Positions 33,068-40,869 are shown, counted from the first letter of the stretch. The stretch: DNA of 41,518 bases from Chitinophagales bacterium (GCA_013298845.1 JAAFJN010000041.1:1-41518); one strand, 5' to 3'. The notes: generated by a model not told the origin, from the letters alone. Made by a program: numbers and translations.

Positions 33068-33937
33068 CTACAGTTTGAATACCACGCCACCCGTCAGCCG
33101 AAGTACCCGGCTGATATTCCTCCCATTGAGCATTTTTGCCCCACTCAGGAAAACGCCGCGCTTGCCGTTTTCGGAGTAGTAAATGGTGCCACCTACCTGA
33201 GTGTAACTTACCCCGTACGCTTGTGGCAAATCCACTGTGCCCGGTTCAAAGTTGCTGCCTTTTTTGGAGGATGTTTGTTGTATTTCCAACCATATATCGG
33301 TGTAAAAATGTTGGGTCGGCAGGCCTGCTTTTAACAAAAATGTCGCGTAACCAGGCGGAGGTTCCGGGGTATAATCGGGTCTTTTAACTTGCACCTGACG
33401 GATATCAACCTCTTTATAATCATCCAATCGCCAGTTGTAACCGCCCGTCAGGTTAACAAAAGGCCCCCAATGCGTATCCCATTGCACTATAATCCGGGCA
33501 GGTACTGCAATGGCCCTTTGGCCCAAGGCTCCGGCGGCGACGGGTTGATAATTGGACAACGGGAAACTCGCGCCCAATCCACCCAATACATTTACATAGC
33601 CATTTTGTTTTAGTTGATGCCGTATCACCCGGTATTTGGCGTATACACCGCCATCTTGCCAACCCTTTTGGCTGCTGGTGAAAATATACGGCAGGGACGC
33701 TACCAAATCAAATTTTTCGGTGAGGCCGTATTCGGCAAACAGGCTGAGCATATTTCCGGTGTATTCTACCGGATACACTTGTTCGTTGCCACCGACAAAA
33801 TCGTTGGCGTGCATCCAGGAAAAGGAGGCCGCTACATCGAGGTTTCCCTTTCCTTTTAAATAACCATCCAAAGGGCCTTGCGCCGTTGCGGAGAGCGCCT
33901 GGACCATACATAGCAGTATCGTTGTTCTTTTTAGCAT
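33068..33937 (-). CDS. Outer-membrane beta-barrel protein
   Basis: A 289-residue protein with a signal peptide (about 1-20, ending ATA|Q) and a mature part made of alternating amphipathic strands with Gly/Tyr-rich turns (e.g. DVAASFSWMHANDFVGG, FAEYGLTEKFDLVASLPYIF, VNVLGGLGASFPLSNY), ending VLRLTGGVVFKL with the terminal hydrophobic residues favoured by the BAM machinery. The LTEKFDLVASLPYIF segment resembles MetA-pathway/transporter-type barrels (PF13557-like). The substrate is not predictable. ATG 33937 was chosen for the signal peptide; an ATG 37 codons upstream would hide it. Confidence 0.85.
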   Translation of the reverse strand: MLKRTTILLCMVQALSATAQGPLDGYLKGKGNLDVAASFSWMHANDFVGGNEQVYPVEYTGNMLSLFAEYGLTEKFDLVASLPYIFTSSQKGWQDGGVYAKYRVIRHQLKQNGYVNVLGGLGASFPLSNYQPVAAGALGQRAIAVPARIIVQWDTHWGPFVNLTGGYNWRLDDYKEVDIRQVQVKRPDYTPEPPPGYATFLLKAGLPTQHFYTDIWLEIQQTSSKKGSNFEPGTVDLPQAYGVSYTQVGGTIYYSENGKRGVFLSGAKMLNGRNISRVLRLTGGVVFKL

Positions 33938-33996
33938 GTTTGTAAACGTTTTATGGACAAAGGAAACGCAAACAAGGTACGGCGTTGCCCCAAAAT

Positions 33997-34035
33997 AAAA
34001 TTGTCGGTGCAACATGTAGTCGCGCCGACAATTTT
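33997..34035 (-). terminator. Intrinsic terminator of the TonB-type receptor gene
   Basis: Bases 33997-34010 pair with 34022-34035 (14 bp with one G-U pair, 11-base loop). On the minus strand the right side ends in TTTT and continues ATTTT. It is 37 bases beyond the receptor's stop. Confidence 0.8.
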
Positions 34036-34071
34036 TAGAGAACGTCATTGTTAGACGCGCTCGGTTTTGTA

Positions 34072-36732
34072 TTAAAACTCCATACTGTCGCCGCCTTGTT
34101 TGTTGTTGCGGCGTTTGAACAACGACGTATCAAATTTACCAAAGCGGTAATTGAAGTTCAGACGGAAGAATTGCGGGTCGCGCAAGCGTTCTGTTTGTTG
34201 GATAAACGACAGGTTTTGCGAGAAGTTTCCGTTGATACGCGACCGGAAAATGTCATTGGCGCTCAGGGTAATGGATGCCTTGCGTTTCCAGAATTGTTTA
34301 CGCACCGATAAATCCACGGCCCAAACCGGAATGCGGTAACCTTGTGCCGTGCTCGACGGGCCTTCGCGCCAGCCACCGTGACCGCCACCACCGCCGGAGG
34401 TGAAATTAGACAGGGCCGTACGGCTTTCGTATTCGCCCGATGCCTGGAATGACCAATCTTTGGGCAAACGCACGTTCAGGTTTTCCTTAAAATTCCAACT
34501 GAATTGTTCATTGGTGAGTGAAGCCTCCACGTTTTCGGCGTTGAGTACCGAATTGAACATATTGACGTTGGTCGTGAGTTCAATGATTTTGGCAAACGTA
34601 TTTTTCAGGGTGAATTCGCCACCGTACGCGTAACCCGAATTGGCATTGGCAAAGGTAGAAACCACCGCTTCTTTGCCTAAAAACTCGTTAAATTCCGTAA
34701 ACTGGTAGCGGGTTATCAAGTTTTCAGCGCGCCGGTAATACACCGATGCCAAAAAGTTATGGTTTTTGTTGATGATATTTTGGTACGAAAACTCCAACGC
34801 ATTGGTGAATTCCGGAACCAAATCGGGGTTGCCCCGCGACAACAACAACGAATCTGAAAAATCGGGGAAGGGAATCAACTGGAAAAAGTTCGGGCGGTTG
34901 ATCCGGCGCGAATAGTTGAGTTGAATGTTGTCTTCCTCGTTTAATTTATACGTTGTGAATACGCTGGGGAACAAAGTGATGGGGTAACTATTACTAAATT
35001 CGCCACCGGTAATGGGCAATTCACCCACGTATTGAGAACTTTCGGCGCGCAAACCTACCTGATAACCCCATTTGTTATATGATTTGCTAAACGTTGTATA
35101 AGCAGCGTAAACCTGATCGAGATACGCGTATTCATCGGCAAAATTGGTAACGCGATCAAAGGTATTGGTCAATGGATTGCGTTGGTAACTGGCATTTTCG
35201 GAGGAAAACGTGCGAATTGCCGCGCGGAAACCCGTTTCAAATTTCATCCCGTTGCCCATTGGGGTGACATAATCGGATTGAATCGTTAAGAAATTATTTC
35301 CTCCGTTGCCTTCCTGGCGTTGTTGGCCGGTACTGTTGTTACTCAGGTAAGTGGTAATAAAGTCGGAATTATTATCAAAACGAGACGTATTGAGGTTAAC
35401 ATCGGCGGTTAGTTCACGGCCTTCAGTGGGGAACAATTTTTTGTACAAAATTTGGGCACCGGTATTCAAAAACTGGCGTTCCGAATTGGTATTGCGCAAC
35501 GAACGCGCCGAACCAATAATGGCTGAACTGTTTTCGGCAAGGGTATCGGTGAGGATACTCAGGATATCGCTGTTATCGTTGCGGCCGTTGGTAATGTTAC
35601 CGGCAAACGTGAGTGTATTGCGGTTGTTGATAAACCAGTCAAAACCACCCCGAAAATTACCAAACAGGCGGTTGTTTTCACTTTCGCCGTTCTGAGTAAC
35701 GTTGGTCAACTGGGTGCTAAAGAGGTTATTGCGCAGGGTTTCGGATGTTCCAAGTGAGCGGCGCATATTCAAGTTACCGCTCAAAAAGGCGTTAAATTTG
35801 CCCTGTCGAGCGTTGATATCTCCGCCGAGGTTGGGGCGACCCCGCATATCAATCCCGGCCCTGATGCTACCGTTGTACCCAATGCGGCGTTCTTTTTTCA
35901 AAACGATGTTTACAATACCCGAACTGCCCCCGCTGGCGTCGTATTTGGCCGAGGGGTTGGTAATCAATTCGACGTTATCAATGGCATCGGCGGGAATTTG
36001 CTCGAGGGTAAGGTTCGTTGGGCGGCCATCCACAAAAATTTGTGGTGCGGCATTGCGCAACGTCAGGTTGCCGTCAATGTCCACCGATAACGAAGGCACG
36101 TTGCGAAGCGCGTCTTCGGCGGTACCTCCGGCCGCGTTGAGGTTTTTATCCACTTTGAACACTTTTTTGTCCAAAGCAAGCGAAAAGCCACCGGCCTGAC
36201 CCACGATTTCGGCTTCTTTCAACACCACGCTGGATGGCGTGAGTTTGATATTGCCCAAGTCTTTGTCGGTTTGGCCCTGCATAGCGGCAAAACCACCACC
36301 AGCACCGCCGCCTTGTCCGGGTGGGCTACCTTGTGGTCGTTTTAGGCCAAACGATACTTTGGACTCATAGGGTTCATAGCCCATGCACGTGATTTTAAGC
36401 GTAAATTCGCCAAAAATCGGCAGGTTTTCGAGGCTAAATTCGCCATTATCGTCGGTTAACTGTCCGCCGACAATGGTTTCTTTTCTTTTTTTGGTGACGG
36501 TGTCAAATTGCATACCAATAAGTTGCACCGAGCAGTATTCGGCACTTTTACCAGAGTTGGCATCAATAATTTTACCGTAAAAACGGCCTGTTTTAGGTTC
36601 GTTGCCACCAAATCCTCCGCCGCGATTTCCACCGCCGCCACCTCCGTTAGGACGTTGGGCGAAAAGAGAGGAGAAAAAAAGAACAAAGAAACAGAGGGAT
36701 AAAATGGGTTTGGATAAGCTAATATTTGTCAT
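34072..36732 (-). CDS. TonB-dependent-receptor-like outer-membrane protein
   Basis: An 886-residue protein: signal peptide (1-25), a Gly/Asn/Arg-rich stretch (about 28-45), a carboxypeptidase-regulatory-like beta-sandwich (about 48-130, RFYGKIIDANSGKSAEYCSVQLIG), a second Gly-rich stretch (about 135-155), a plug domain (about 185-280, NAAGGTAEDALRNVPSLSVDIDGNL, IFVDGRPTNLTLEQIPADAIDNVELITNPSAKYDASGGSSGIVNI) and a ~600-residue barrel of the OMP_b-brl_3 type, ending FRLNFNYRFGKF plus a charged tail. The barrel domain binds large substrates; the family includes receptors of unknown ligand. No SusD partner gene is adjacent, so it is not part of a polysaccharide locus. Confidence 0.92.
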   Translation of the reverse strand: MTNISLSKPILSLCFFVLFFSSLFAQRPNGGGGGGNRGGGFGGNEPKTGRFYGKIIDANSGKSAEYCSVQLIGMQFDTVTKKRKETIVGGQLTDDNGEFSLENLPIFGEFTLKITCMGYEPYESKVSFGLKRPQGSPPGQGGGAGGGFAAMQGQTDKDLGNIKLTPSSVVLKEAEIVGQAGGFSLALDKKVFKVDKNLNAAGGTAEDALRNVPSLSVDIDGNLTLRNAAPQIFVDGRPTNLTLEQIPADAIDNVELITNPSAKYDASGGSSGIVNIVLKKERRIGYNGSIRAGIDMRGRPNLGGDINARQGKFNAFLSGNLNMRRSLGTSETLRNNLFSTQLTNVTQNGESENNRLFGNFRGGFDWFINNRNTLTFAGNITNGRNDNSDILSILTDTLAENSSAIIGSARSLRNTNSERQFLNTGAQILYKKLFPTEGRELTADVNLNTSRFDNNSDFITTYLSNNSTGQQRQEGNGGNNFLTIQSDYVTPMGNGMKFETGFRAAIRTFSSENASYQRNPLTNTFDRVTNFADEYAYLDQVYAAYTTFSKSYNKWGYQVGLRAESSQYVGELPITGGEFSNSYPITLFPSVFTTYKLNEEDNIQLNYSRRINRPNFFQLIPFPDFSDSLLLSRGNPDLVPEFTNALEFSYQNIINKNHNFLASVYYRRAENLITRYQFTEFNEFLGKEAVVSTFANANSGYAYGGEFTLKNTFAKIIELTTNVNMFNSVLNAENVEASLTNEQFSWNFKENLNVRLPKDWSFQASGEYESRTALSNFTSGGGGGHGGWREGPSSTAQGYRIPVWAVDLSVRKQFWKRKASITLSANDIFRSRINGNFSQNLSFIQQTERLRDPQFFRLNFNYRFGKFDTSLFKRRNNKQGGDSMEF

Positions 36733-36827
36733 AAATGCAAAAAACGCAGGTTTAAAAGAATGTTATCCGTCAATTTCGACAGAAAAGTAACAATCTTCTG
36801 CACACGGTGTTCATTAATGACAAAAAT

Positions 36828-36935
36828 TACTTCGACTTGCGCTCAGTATCTACTTCGACTTGCGCTCAGTATCTACTTCGACTTGCGCTCAGTATCTACT
36901 TCGACTTGCGCTCAGTATCTACTTCGACTTACGCT
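36828..36935. repeat. 23-bp tandem repeat, 4.7 copies
   Basis: Four exact copies of a 23-bp unit starting TACTTCGACTTG (36828, 36851, 36874, 36897) and a partial fifth (36920-36935) with one G-to-A change. There are no spacers. It ends at the stop codon of the AP2/HNH gene and lies ~95 bases upstream of the TonB-type receptor's ATG. Confidence 0.97.
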
Positions 36936-37459
36936 TATAGTTTGTTCTGCTTACCTTCGTCACCAAAAGTTTTTTTAGATACTTTGTTGTACGCGAGGGC
37001 GGCTTCTTCAGCAGTGTCAAACATACCGAGGTGAATGGCTTTACCATCAATGGAAATAACCGCCCGATAGCGCAGGTGTTCTTTGTAGACGCCAGTGTAC
37101 CCCGTCGAACTATTGGTTTTTCTTAAGCGACTTACGGTAGTTCGCTCACGATACACCAAGTTATCAATGCGGCAATCCAACTTATCACCATTTTTGGTGC
37201 TGACTACCGCCCGATTCACTTTTGTGTGGCCAATGTAATGTTCAGCAATGAGTTTGTGCAGGTAGATGGTTTCTGTTTTGTGCGAGCCATCGGAGCGCCG
37301 CCAAACTTTTTGGAAAACGGCGCAGCCACTGGAGTGCAGGCGCAAGTTTTCCAGGAGGCGAATGTCAACAAAGCGAGGATCAGTGCTTAACCACTCGTAC
37401 ACTTTGTCGTCCAGTAATACAAAACCGTCGGCGTTTTTAAGTTTTACTTTAAAAATCAT
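36935..37459 (-). CDS. AP2-domain protein with degenerate HNH-like N-terminus
   Basis: A 174-residue protein. The C-terminal half (about 118-172) is an AP2/ERF DNA-binding domain: TGYTGVYKEHLRYRAVISIDGKAIHLGMFDTAEEAALAYNKVSKKTFG. The part before it (about 66-104: LHKLIAEHYIGHTKVNRAVVSTKNGDKLDCRIDNLVY) follows the HNH homing-endonuclease pattern, but the first His of the motif reads Asn82, so cutting is unlikely. HNH-AP2 proteins are common as free-standing or intron-borne homing endonucleases, and AP2 proteins are also scattered singly in Bacteroidota. A 23-bp tandem array borders its 3' end. It has no operon partner and is the one gene here with a plausibly mobile origin. Confidence 0.88.
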   Translation of the reverse strand: MIFKVKLKNADGFVLLDDKVYEWLSTDPRFVDIRLLENLRLHSSGCAVFQKVWRRSDGSHKTETIYLHKLIAEHYIGHTKVNRAVVSTKNGDKLDCRIDNLVYRERTTVSRLRKTNSSTGYTGVYKEHLRYRAVISIDGKAIHLGMFDTAEEAALAYNKVSKKTFGDEGKQNKL

Positions 37460-37501
37460 AATTTAATGATAGACTGATTTTCTGATTATTAAGGTTAAGC
37501 G

Positions 37502-37509
37502 TACTTTTG
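37502..37509 (+). promoter_or_regulatory. -7 promoter box upstream of the GH13-like gene
   Basis: TACTTTTG followed by GCGG, 73 bases before ATG 37583. No TTG at the expected distance. Confidence 0.45.
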
Positions 37510-37527
37510 GCGGTGCGAATTTAGGCA

Positions 37528-37535
37528 CAAAGATT
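37528..37535 (-). promoter_or_regulatory. Possible -7 box upstream of the AP2 gene (minus)
   Basis: Reads AATCTTTG on the minus strand, one mismatch to TAnnTTTG, followed by TGCC. Transcription would run toward the AP2 gene (ATG at 37459) and face the plus-strand box at 37502-37509. Confidence 0.3.
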
Positions 37536-37582
37536 TCAGCAAGTGAAAAAAAATTCATCTTTTCAGTAAATACGAAAAATTA

Positions 37583-39529
37583 ATGCACCAGGACAATGTT
37601 TTTTGCCCATTTTTGGGACAGGATTTAACGGAGGTAATACACACGCCGATTGAAAAAGTGGTGGCTATATTGATCGAACAATTTGGAGAACCTGCCTATA
37701 CCGCCTTTTATCCTGAACACACCGTTGATACGCCACTTGCCGGAATGGCCACTACCGCCTGGATGAAAACCGCCAATTGCGTTGGCATAAATGTCCGCAC
37801 CATTGACAGTTTTTGGAATATCATACCGTACGCTTTTTCATTGCCCAAGGCCCAACAAGCAATCCATATTTTACCCATTTGGGAGCCGGGTGTTGTGGCC
37901 AGTTTATATGGAATGTCTTCGTGGAATATTAACCCCGAGTTTTATTCACCGGCATTGTCACTGGTATTTCCACACCTCAACACGGTTGAAAAGCAACTTA
38001 AGGTTGTGATCAATATATTACACTTAACAGGCAGAGTTGTTGGGATGGATGTTGTACCGCACACAGATCGATATTCAGAACAGGTATTGGCCAATCCTCA
38101 ATATTTTGAATGGATACAACGCAAAGATGATAAAATTGTTCGACACGAGGGTGATTTATATAATGATGCGGCGCAATTAATTTTTGAAGCCTTTCTGCAA
38201 TTGGGTTGTGGGGTACCCGGTTGGACCATGCCCCAAACGGCAGCGGAGTTTTACGGTGAATGGCCCGAAGAAGCCCGGTTATTGGCTTTATTTGGACCGT
38301 ATTCCAATTATTCGGCGCGGTTGCAGCGCAGAAAGGTAATCATTCAGTGGTTGTACGATCACGGTTTTGAAACCGTTCCGGCCACCATGGGGCCGCCTTA
38401 CCGGGGTATCGAGGTGGACCCTAACCCCGATGCCAGCGTGTACGACGAAGAAGGCCGTTTGTGGCGCGATTACCGCATCACACGCCCGCAGGCCATGTCG
38501 AGGGTGTTTGGTCCTTTGGCGCGGTACCGTTTGTACGAGTCCAACAACAACAATGCCGATTGGGAATTGGATTTTGAACGGCCTGTAACCGGTGCCTGGA
38601 ATTATGTGTGTCATCATTATAACCAGATTGCCCAGCACTACAATTTTGATTTTATGCGGGGCGATATGTCACACGTCCAAATGCGTCCGGAAGGGGTTCC
38701 GGCCCAACCCGATGCCTGGTACGATATATTGGGTGCGGTAAAAACGACCGTTTTGAAGGAAAAACCGTGGTTTGGTTACTTTGCCGAAAGTTTTATGGCC
38801 CCACCGGGAGAAATGGCCTACGGCGACGAGTCGGATCACCTGGAAGCCTCACTGGCCGATTCCACATTGGGCGATTTGCAGTCGGAACCCGTTGGAACTT
38901 CGTTTTTTGTAAAAGAATTTGCCCGCTACGTGGATACTTTGGAACGCAGAGGGTTTGCGCCCAATTTTACGATACTCACCGCCGATAAAGATGACCCGCG
39001 CTTCGATGCATTTTACCTGAAAGGCAACGAAATTCGCCATTTTATTGCTTTGTTTTTACCCATAATGCCCTCGTACATGGCCATGGGTTTCGAATGTCGC
39101 GATCCCCATCCGCAGCCATTTCCTAACGAATACTACTCCAAATTATACGTATTTCAACTGCGGGAAGGGCCAAAAGGCACCAAGGGCAAATACCGTTGGG
39201 GTAATAATCACGAATTGTACCAGAATTTGGTGGCCCAACGCCGGTTGTCGAATGAAATTGGAGCGCTGCTTACCCCCGAATCATTTGAGTGGATGGCCAA
39301 ACCCGACCCCGACGGCACGCGTAAACACATTGGCTGGCGGACGGGCAAATATTTATTTTTAGCTAATTTGGATACCGAAAAAGAAAGTGCGCCCATTGAA
39401 CTAAATGCTGATTTTGGCGTTTTGCAAATAATATTTTCCACAATCCCCCTTAAAAACGAAAATTTCAGAATAAAAAATGGCAAAATAATGATGCTGCCCG
39501 GCGAGGGGTTGGTGCTTGGTATACCATAA
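37583..39529 (+). CDS. GH13-like (alpha-amylase superfamily) protein
   Basis: A 648-residue cytosolic protein (no signal peptide). The four GH13 regions can be placed: region I GMDVVPHTDR (Asp156, His160), region II FDFMRGDMSHV (Arg359, Asp361 as nucleophile, His364), region III YFAESF (Glu402 as acid/base) and region IV LTADKDDPR (Asp470 as stabiliser), so the catalytic triad looks intact. Region I is followed by a NPQYFEW segment, as in the EHPEWF stretch of GlgE-type enzymes, but the overall match is loose. It could be a cytoplasmic glucan, trehalose or maltosyl enzyme; the subfamily is not settled. Alone, with the AP2 gene diverging and a small lipoprotein downstream. Confidence 0.8.
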   Translation: MHQDNVFCPFLGQDLTEVIHTPIEKVVAILIEQFGEPAYTAFYPEHTVDTPLAGMATTAWMKTANCVGINVRTIDSFWNIIPYAFSLPKAQQAIHILPIWEPGVVASLYGMSSWNINPEFYSPALSLVFPHLNTVEKQLKVVINILHLTGRVVGMDVVPHTDRYSEQVLANPQYFEWIQRKDDKIVRHEGDLYNDAAQLIFEAFLQLGCGVPGWTMPQTAAEFYGEWPEEARLLALFGPYSNYSARLQRRKVIIQWLYDHGFETVPATMGPPYRGIEVDPNPDASVYDEEGRLWRDYRITRPQAMSRVFGPLARYRLYESNNNNADWELDFERPVTGAWNYVCHHYNQIAQHYNFDFMRGDMSHVQMRPEGVPAQPDAWYDILGAVKTTVLKEKPWFGYFAESFMAPPGEMAYGDESDHLEASLADSTLGDLQSEPVGTSFFVKEFARYVDTLERRGFAPNFTILTADKDDPRFDAFYLKGNEIRHFIALFLPIMPSYMAMGFECRDPHPQPFPNEYYSKLYVFQLREGPKGTKGKYRWGNNHELYQNLVAQRRLSNEIGALLTPESFEWMAKPDPDGTRKHIGWRTGKYLFLANLDTEKESAPIELNADFGVLQIIFSTIPLKNENFRIKNGKIMMLPGEGLVLGIP

Positions 39530-39543
39530 ATGGAGTATCTTTG
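39516..39543 (+). promoter_or_regulatory. Promoter TTG-N17-TAnnTTTG for lipoprotein-ytxJ
   Basis: TTG (39516-39518) and TATCTTTG (39536-39543) are 17 bases apart, with CGCC following. It overlaps the stop of the GH13-like gene (39527-39529). The leader to ATG 39635 is ~85 bases and contains an imperfect AACG...CGTT inverted repeat. Confidence 0.7.
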
Positions 39544-39634
39544 CGCCAAAATTTTGCAACGTGTAACAGTTTGGTACAACATTTGACATACAGTTAACGT
39601 TTCTATTGCACATTATTTAAACTATATTCATACT

Positions 39635-39736
39635 ATGAAAAAATGGCATAAAATTATTGCTTTGGCTTTGGTAGCCGCTTTGTTCATTCTTGAATCCTGC
39701 AACCGTGGCTACGGCTGTCCGGGTGCTGACCTGTAA
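39635..39736 (+). CDS. 33-residue lipoprotein ending YGCPGADL
   Basis: A tiny frame: MKKWHKIIALALVAALFILE, then a lipobox-like ESC with Cys22, and a mature part of only ~11 residues (NRGYGCPGADL) with a second Cys. The signal peptide and lipobox are convincing, and the promoter 92 bases upstream supports expression. I recall short Bacteroidota lipoproteins ending in YGCP-type tails but cannot name a family. The stop is 6 bases before ytxJ, so the two are probably made from one transcript. A role with the thiol-based YtxJ system is inference from the neighbour. Confidence 0.75.
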   Translation: MKKWHKIIALALVAALFILESCNRGYGCPGADL

Positions 39737-39742
39737 GGCGTT

Positions 39743-40087
39743 ATGAATTGGAAAGACCTCACGGCAACTGCTCAAATCAACGAAATCATTGAGCGTTCAA
39801 AACAGGTACCCTGCGTAATATTAAAGCACAGTACCCGTTGCAGCATCAGCGCGATGGCCAAATACCGGCTGGAAGATGATTGGGATTTTAAAGAATCTGA
39901 GTTAGAACCTTACCTGTTGGATTTAATTGCGCATCGAGATGTGTCTAACCAATTGGCAGAAATATTTCAGGTACACCACGAATCGCCCCAGGTTCTTCTT
40001 ATTTCGGGGGGCGAGTGTACTTACGATGCTTCTCACCTTGACATTACCGTCGCGGAACTCCACGAGGTAATGGCTTTTTCCAAGTGA
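39743..40087 (+). CDS. ytxJ: YtxJ-family monothiol bacilliredoxin-like protein
   Basis: A 114-residue thioredoxin-fold protein of the YtxJ/BrxC family. Active-site region VILKHSTRCSISAMA has a single Cys (TRCSIS motif), fitting a monothiol bacilliredoxin that removes bacillithiol from oxidised proteins. A late PQVLLISGGECTYDASH segment corresponds to the cis-Pro/GG part of the fold. Length is typical. It follows the small lipoprotein by 6 bases. Confidence 0.9.
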   Translation: MNWKDLTATAQINEIIERSKQVPCVILKHSTRCSISAMAKYRLEDDWDFKESELEPYLLDLIAHRDVSNQLAEIFQVHHESPQVLLISGGECTYDASHLDITVAELHEVMAFSK

Positions 40088-40140
40088 ATAATCAATCATT
40101 ATTCATTTCGACGTATCATTTCGTCTCATGAACAAAAAGT

Positions 40141-40188
40141 AAAAGCGCTTTCGTATTTTTGCCAGCCAAAATGCGAAAGCGCTTTTTT
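40141..40188 (+). terminator. 13-bp perfect hairpin with T run
   Basis: AAAAGCGCTTTCG (40141-40153) pairs perfectly with 40174-40186, and TTTTG (40157-40161) can pair with CAAAA (40167-40171) inside the loop. A T run follows (to 40188). It fits a terminator for ytxJ, yet each arm is itself a near-palindrome around AAAGCGCTTT and the loop holds a promoter box, so it may act as an operator instead or as well. Confidence 0.7.
40154..40161 (+). promoter_or_regulatory. -7 promoter box inside the hairpin loop
   Basis: TATTTTTG matches TAnnTTTG and is followed by CC. It lies 52 bases before the Fur-family ATG (40214), between the two AAAGCGCTTT palindromes. No -33 TTG is seen. Confidence 0.45.
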
Positions 40189-40213
40189 ATTTTACGCAAT
40201 AACCTGACCATAT

Positions 40214-40735
40214 ATGCCCGTCCATCGCAATAAAGAGGATATTTTAAAAGAAGTACTTACCATATTTTCCTCCCATTTGGAAAGTAGCGGACAGCGGAAA
40301 ACGCCCGAACGTTTTGCTATTTTGGAAGAAATATACAGCCGAACGGACCATTTCGACGCCGAAGCACTGTACATACACATGAAAAATCGCAATTACCGCG
40401 TTAGCCGTGCCACGGTGTACAATACCCTCGAACTGCTGGTGTCTTGCGATTTGGTCAAAAAACACCAATTCGGGAAAAACCTCGCGCAGTACGAAAAATC
40501 GTACGGCAACAAACAACACGATCACGTTATTTGCGCCAATTGCTCCAAAGTGGTGGAGTTTTGCGATCCCCGGGTACAGCAGATTAAAGATATGATTGGC
40601 GAATTACTCAATTTTCAAATTACCCACCACTCGCTTAATTTGTACGGTATTTGTGGCTCTTGCCAAAAAGAAATTGAATACGGCATTGTCCGGCATCAAC
40701 CCAAAATGGACGATGAACCGGGTTGGGGCGATTAG
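40214..40735 (+). CDS. Fur-family transcriptional regulator
   Basis: A 173-residue Fur-family metal- or peroxide-sensing repressor. Winged helix (about 24-88) with [16 protein letters not shown] and the recognition-helix region [15 protein letters not shown]. The dimerisation domain has [15 protein letters not shown] (His102, Asp103, His104, Cys107, Cys110) and the second zinc pair CGSC (Cys147, Cys150). Both structural zinc pairs are kept. The specific sensor (Fur, PerR, Zur) is not settled; the HDH motif is common to all. Possible operator: the twin AAAGCGCTTT palindromes around its promoter box (inference). Confidence 0.94.
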   Translation: MPVHRNKEDILKEVLTIFSSHLESSGQRKTPERFAILEEIYSRTDHFDAEALYIHMKNRNYRVSRATVYNTLELLVSCDLVKKHQFGKNLAQYEKSYGNKQHDHVICANCSKVVEFCDPRVQQIKDMIGELLNFQITHHSLNLYGICGSCQKEIEYGIVRHQPKMDDEPGWGD

Positions 40736-40751
40736 TGAGGCTGTTTTAACA

Positions 40752-40869
40752 TCGAAGTGTTGAACACCGAACACCGAATTTTGAACACCGAACACCGAAC
40801 ATCGAACACCGAATTTTGAACACCGAACACCGAACACCGAACATCGAACATCGAATTTTGAACACCGAA
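40752..40869. repeat. Paired-heptamer element 2, left array (15 heptamers)
   Basis: From 40762, fifteen consecutive 7-bp words of the form GAANNNN: GAACACC (9 copies), GAACATC (3) and GAATTTT (3), then GAA. The GAATTTT words close successive blocks of 3, 5 and 6 words. Bases 40752-40761 hold degenerate copies. It starts 16 bases after the Fur-family stop. Confidence 0.95.

Noticed and set aside
36828..36935. CRISPR array
   Set aside because: The 23-bp units are contiguous with no spacers, and no cas genes are present. It is a plain tandem repeat.
36760..37034. Plus-strand frames with repeated Thr-Cys-Ala-Gln-Tyr-Leu motifs
   Set aside because: These come from translating the 23-bp tandem array and the antisense of the AP2 gene.
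40604..40837. Minus-strand open frame with repeated Phe-Gly-Val motifs
   Set aside because: It is the heptamer array read in one frame plus the antisense of the Fur-family gene; the repeated peptide only mirrors the DNA repeat.
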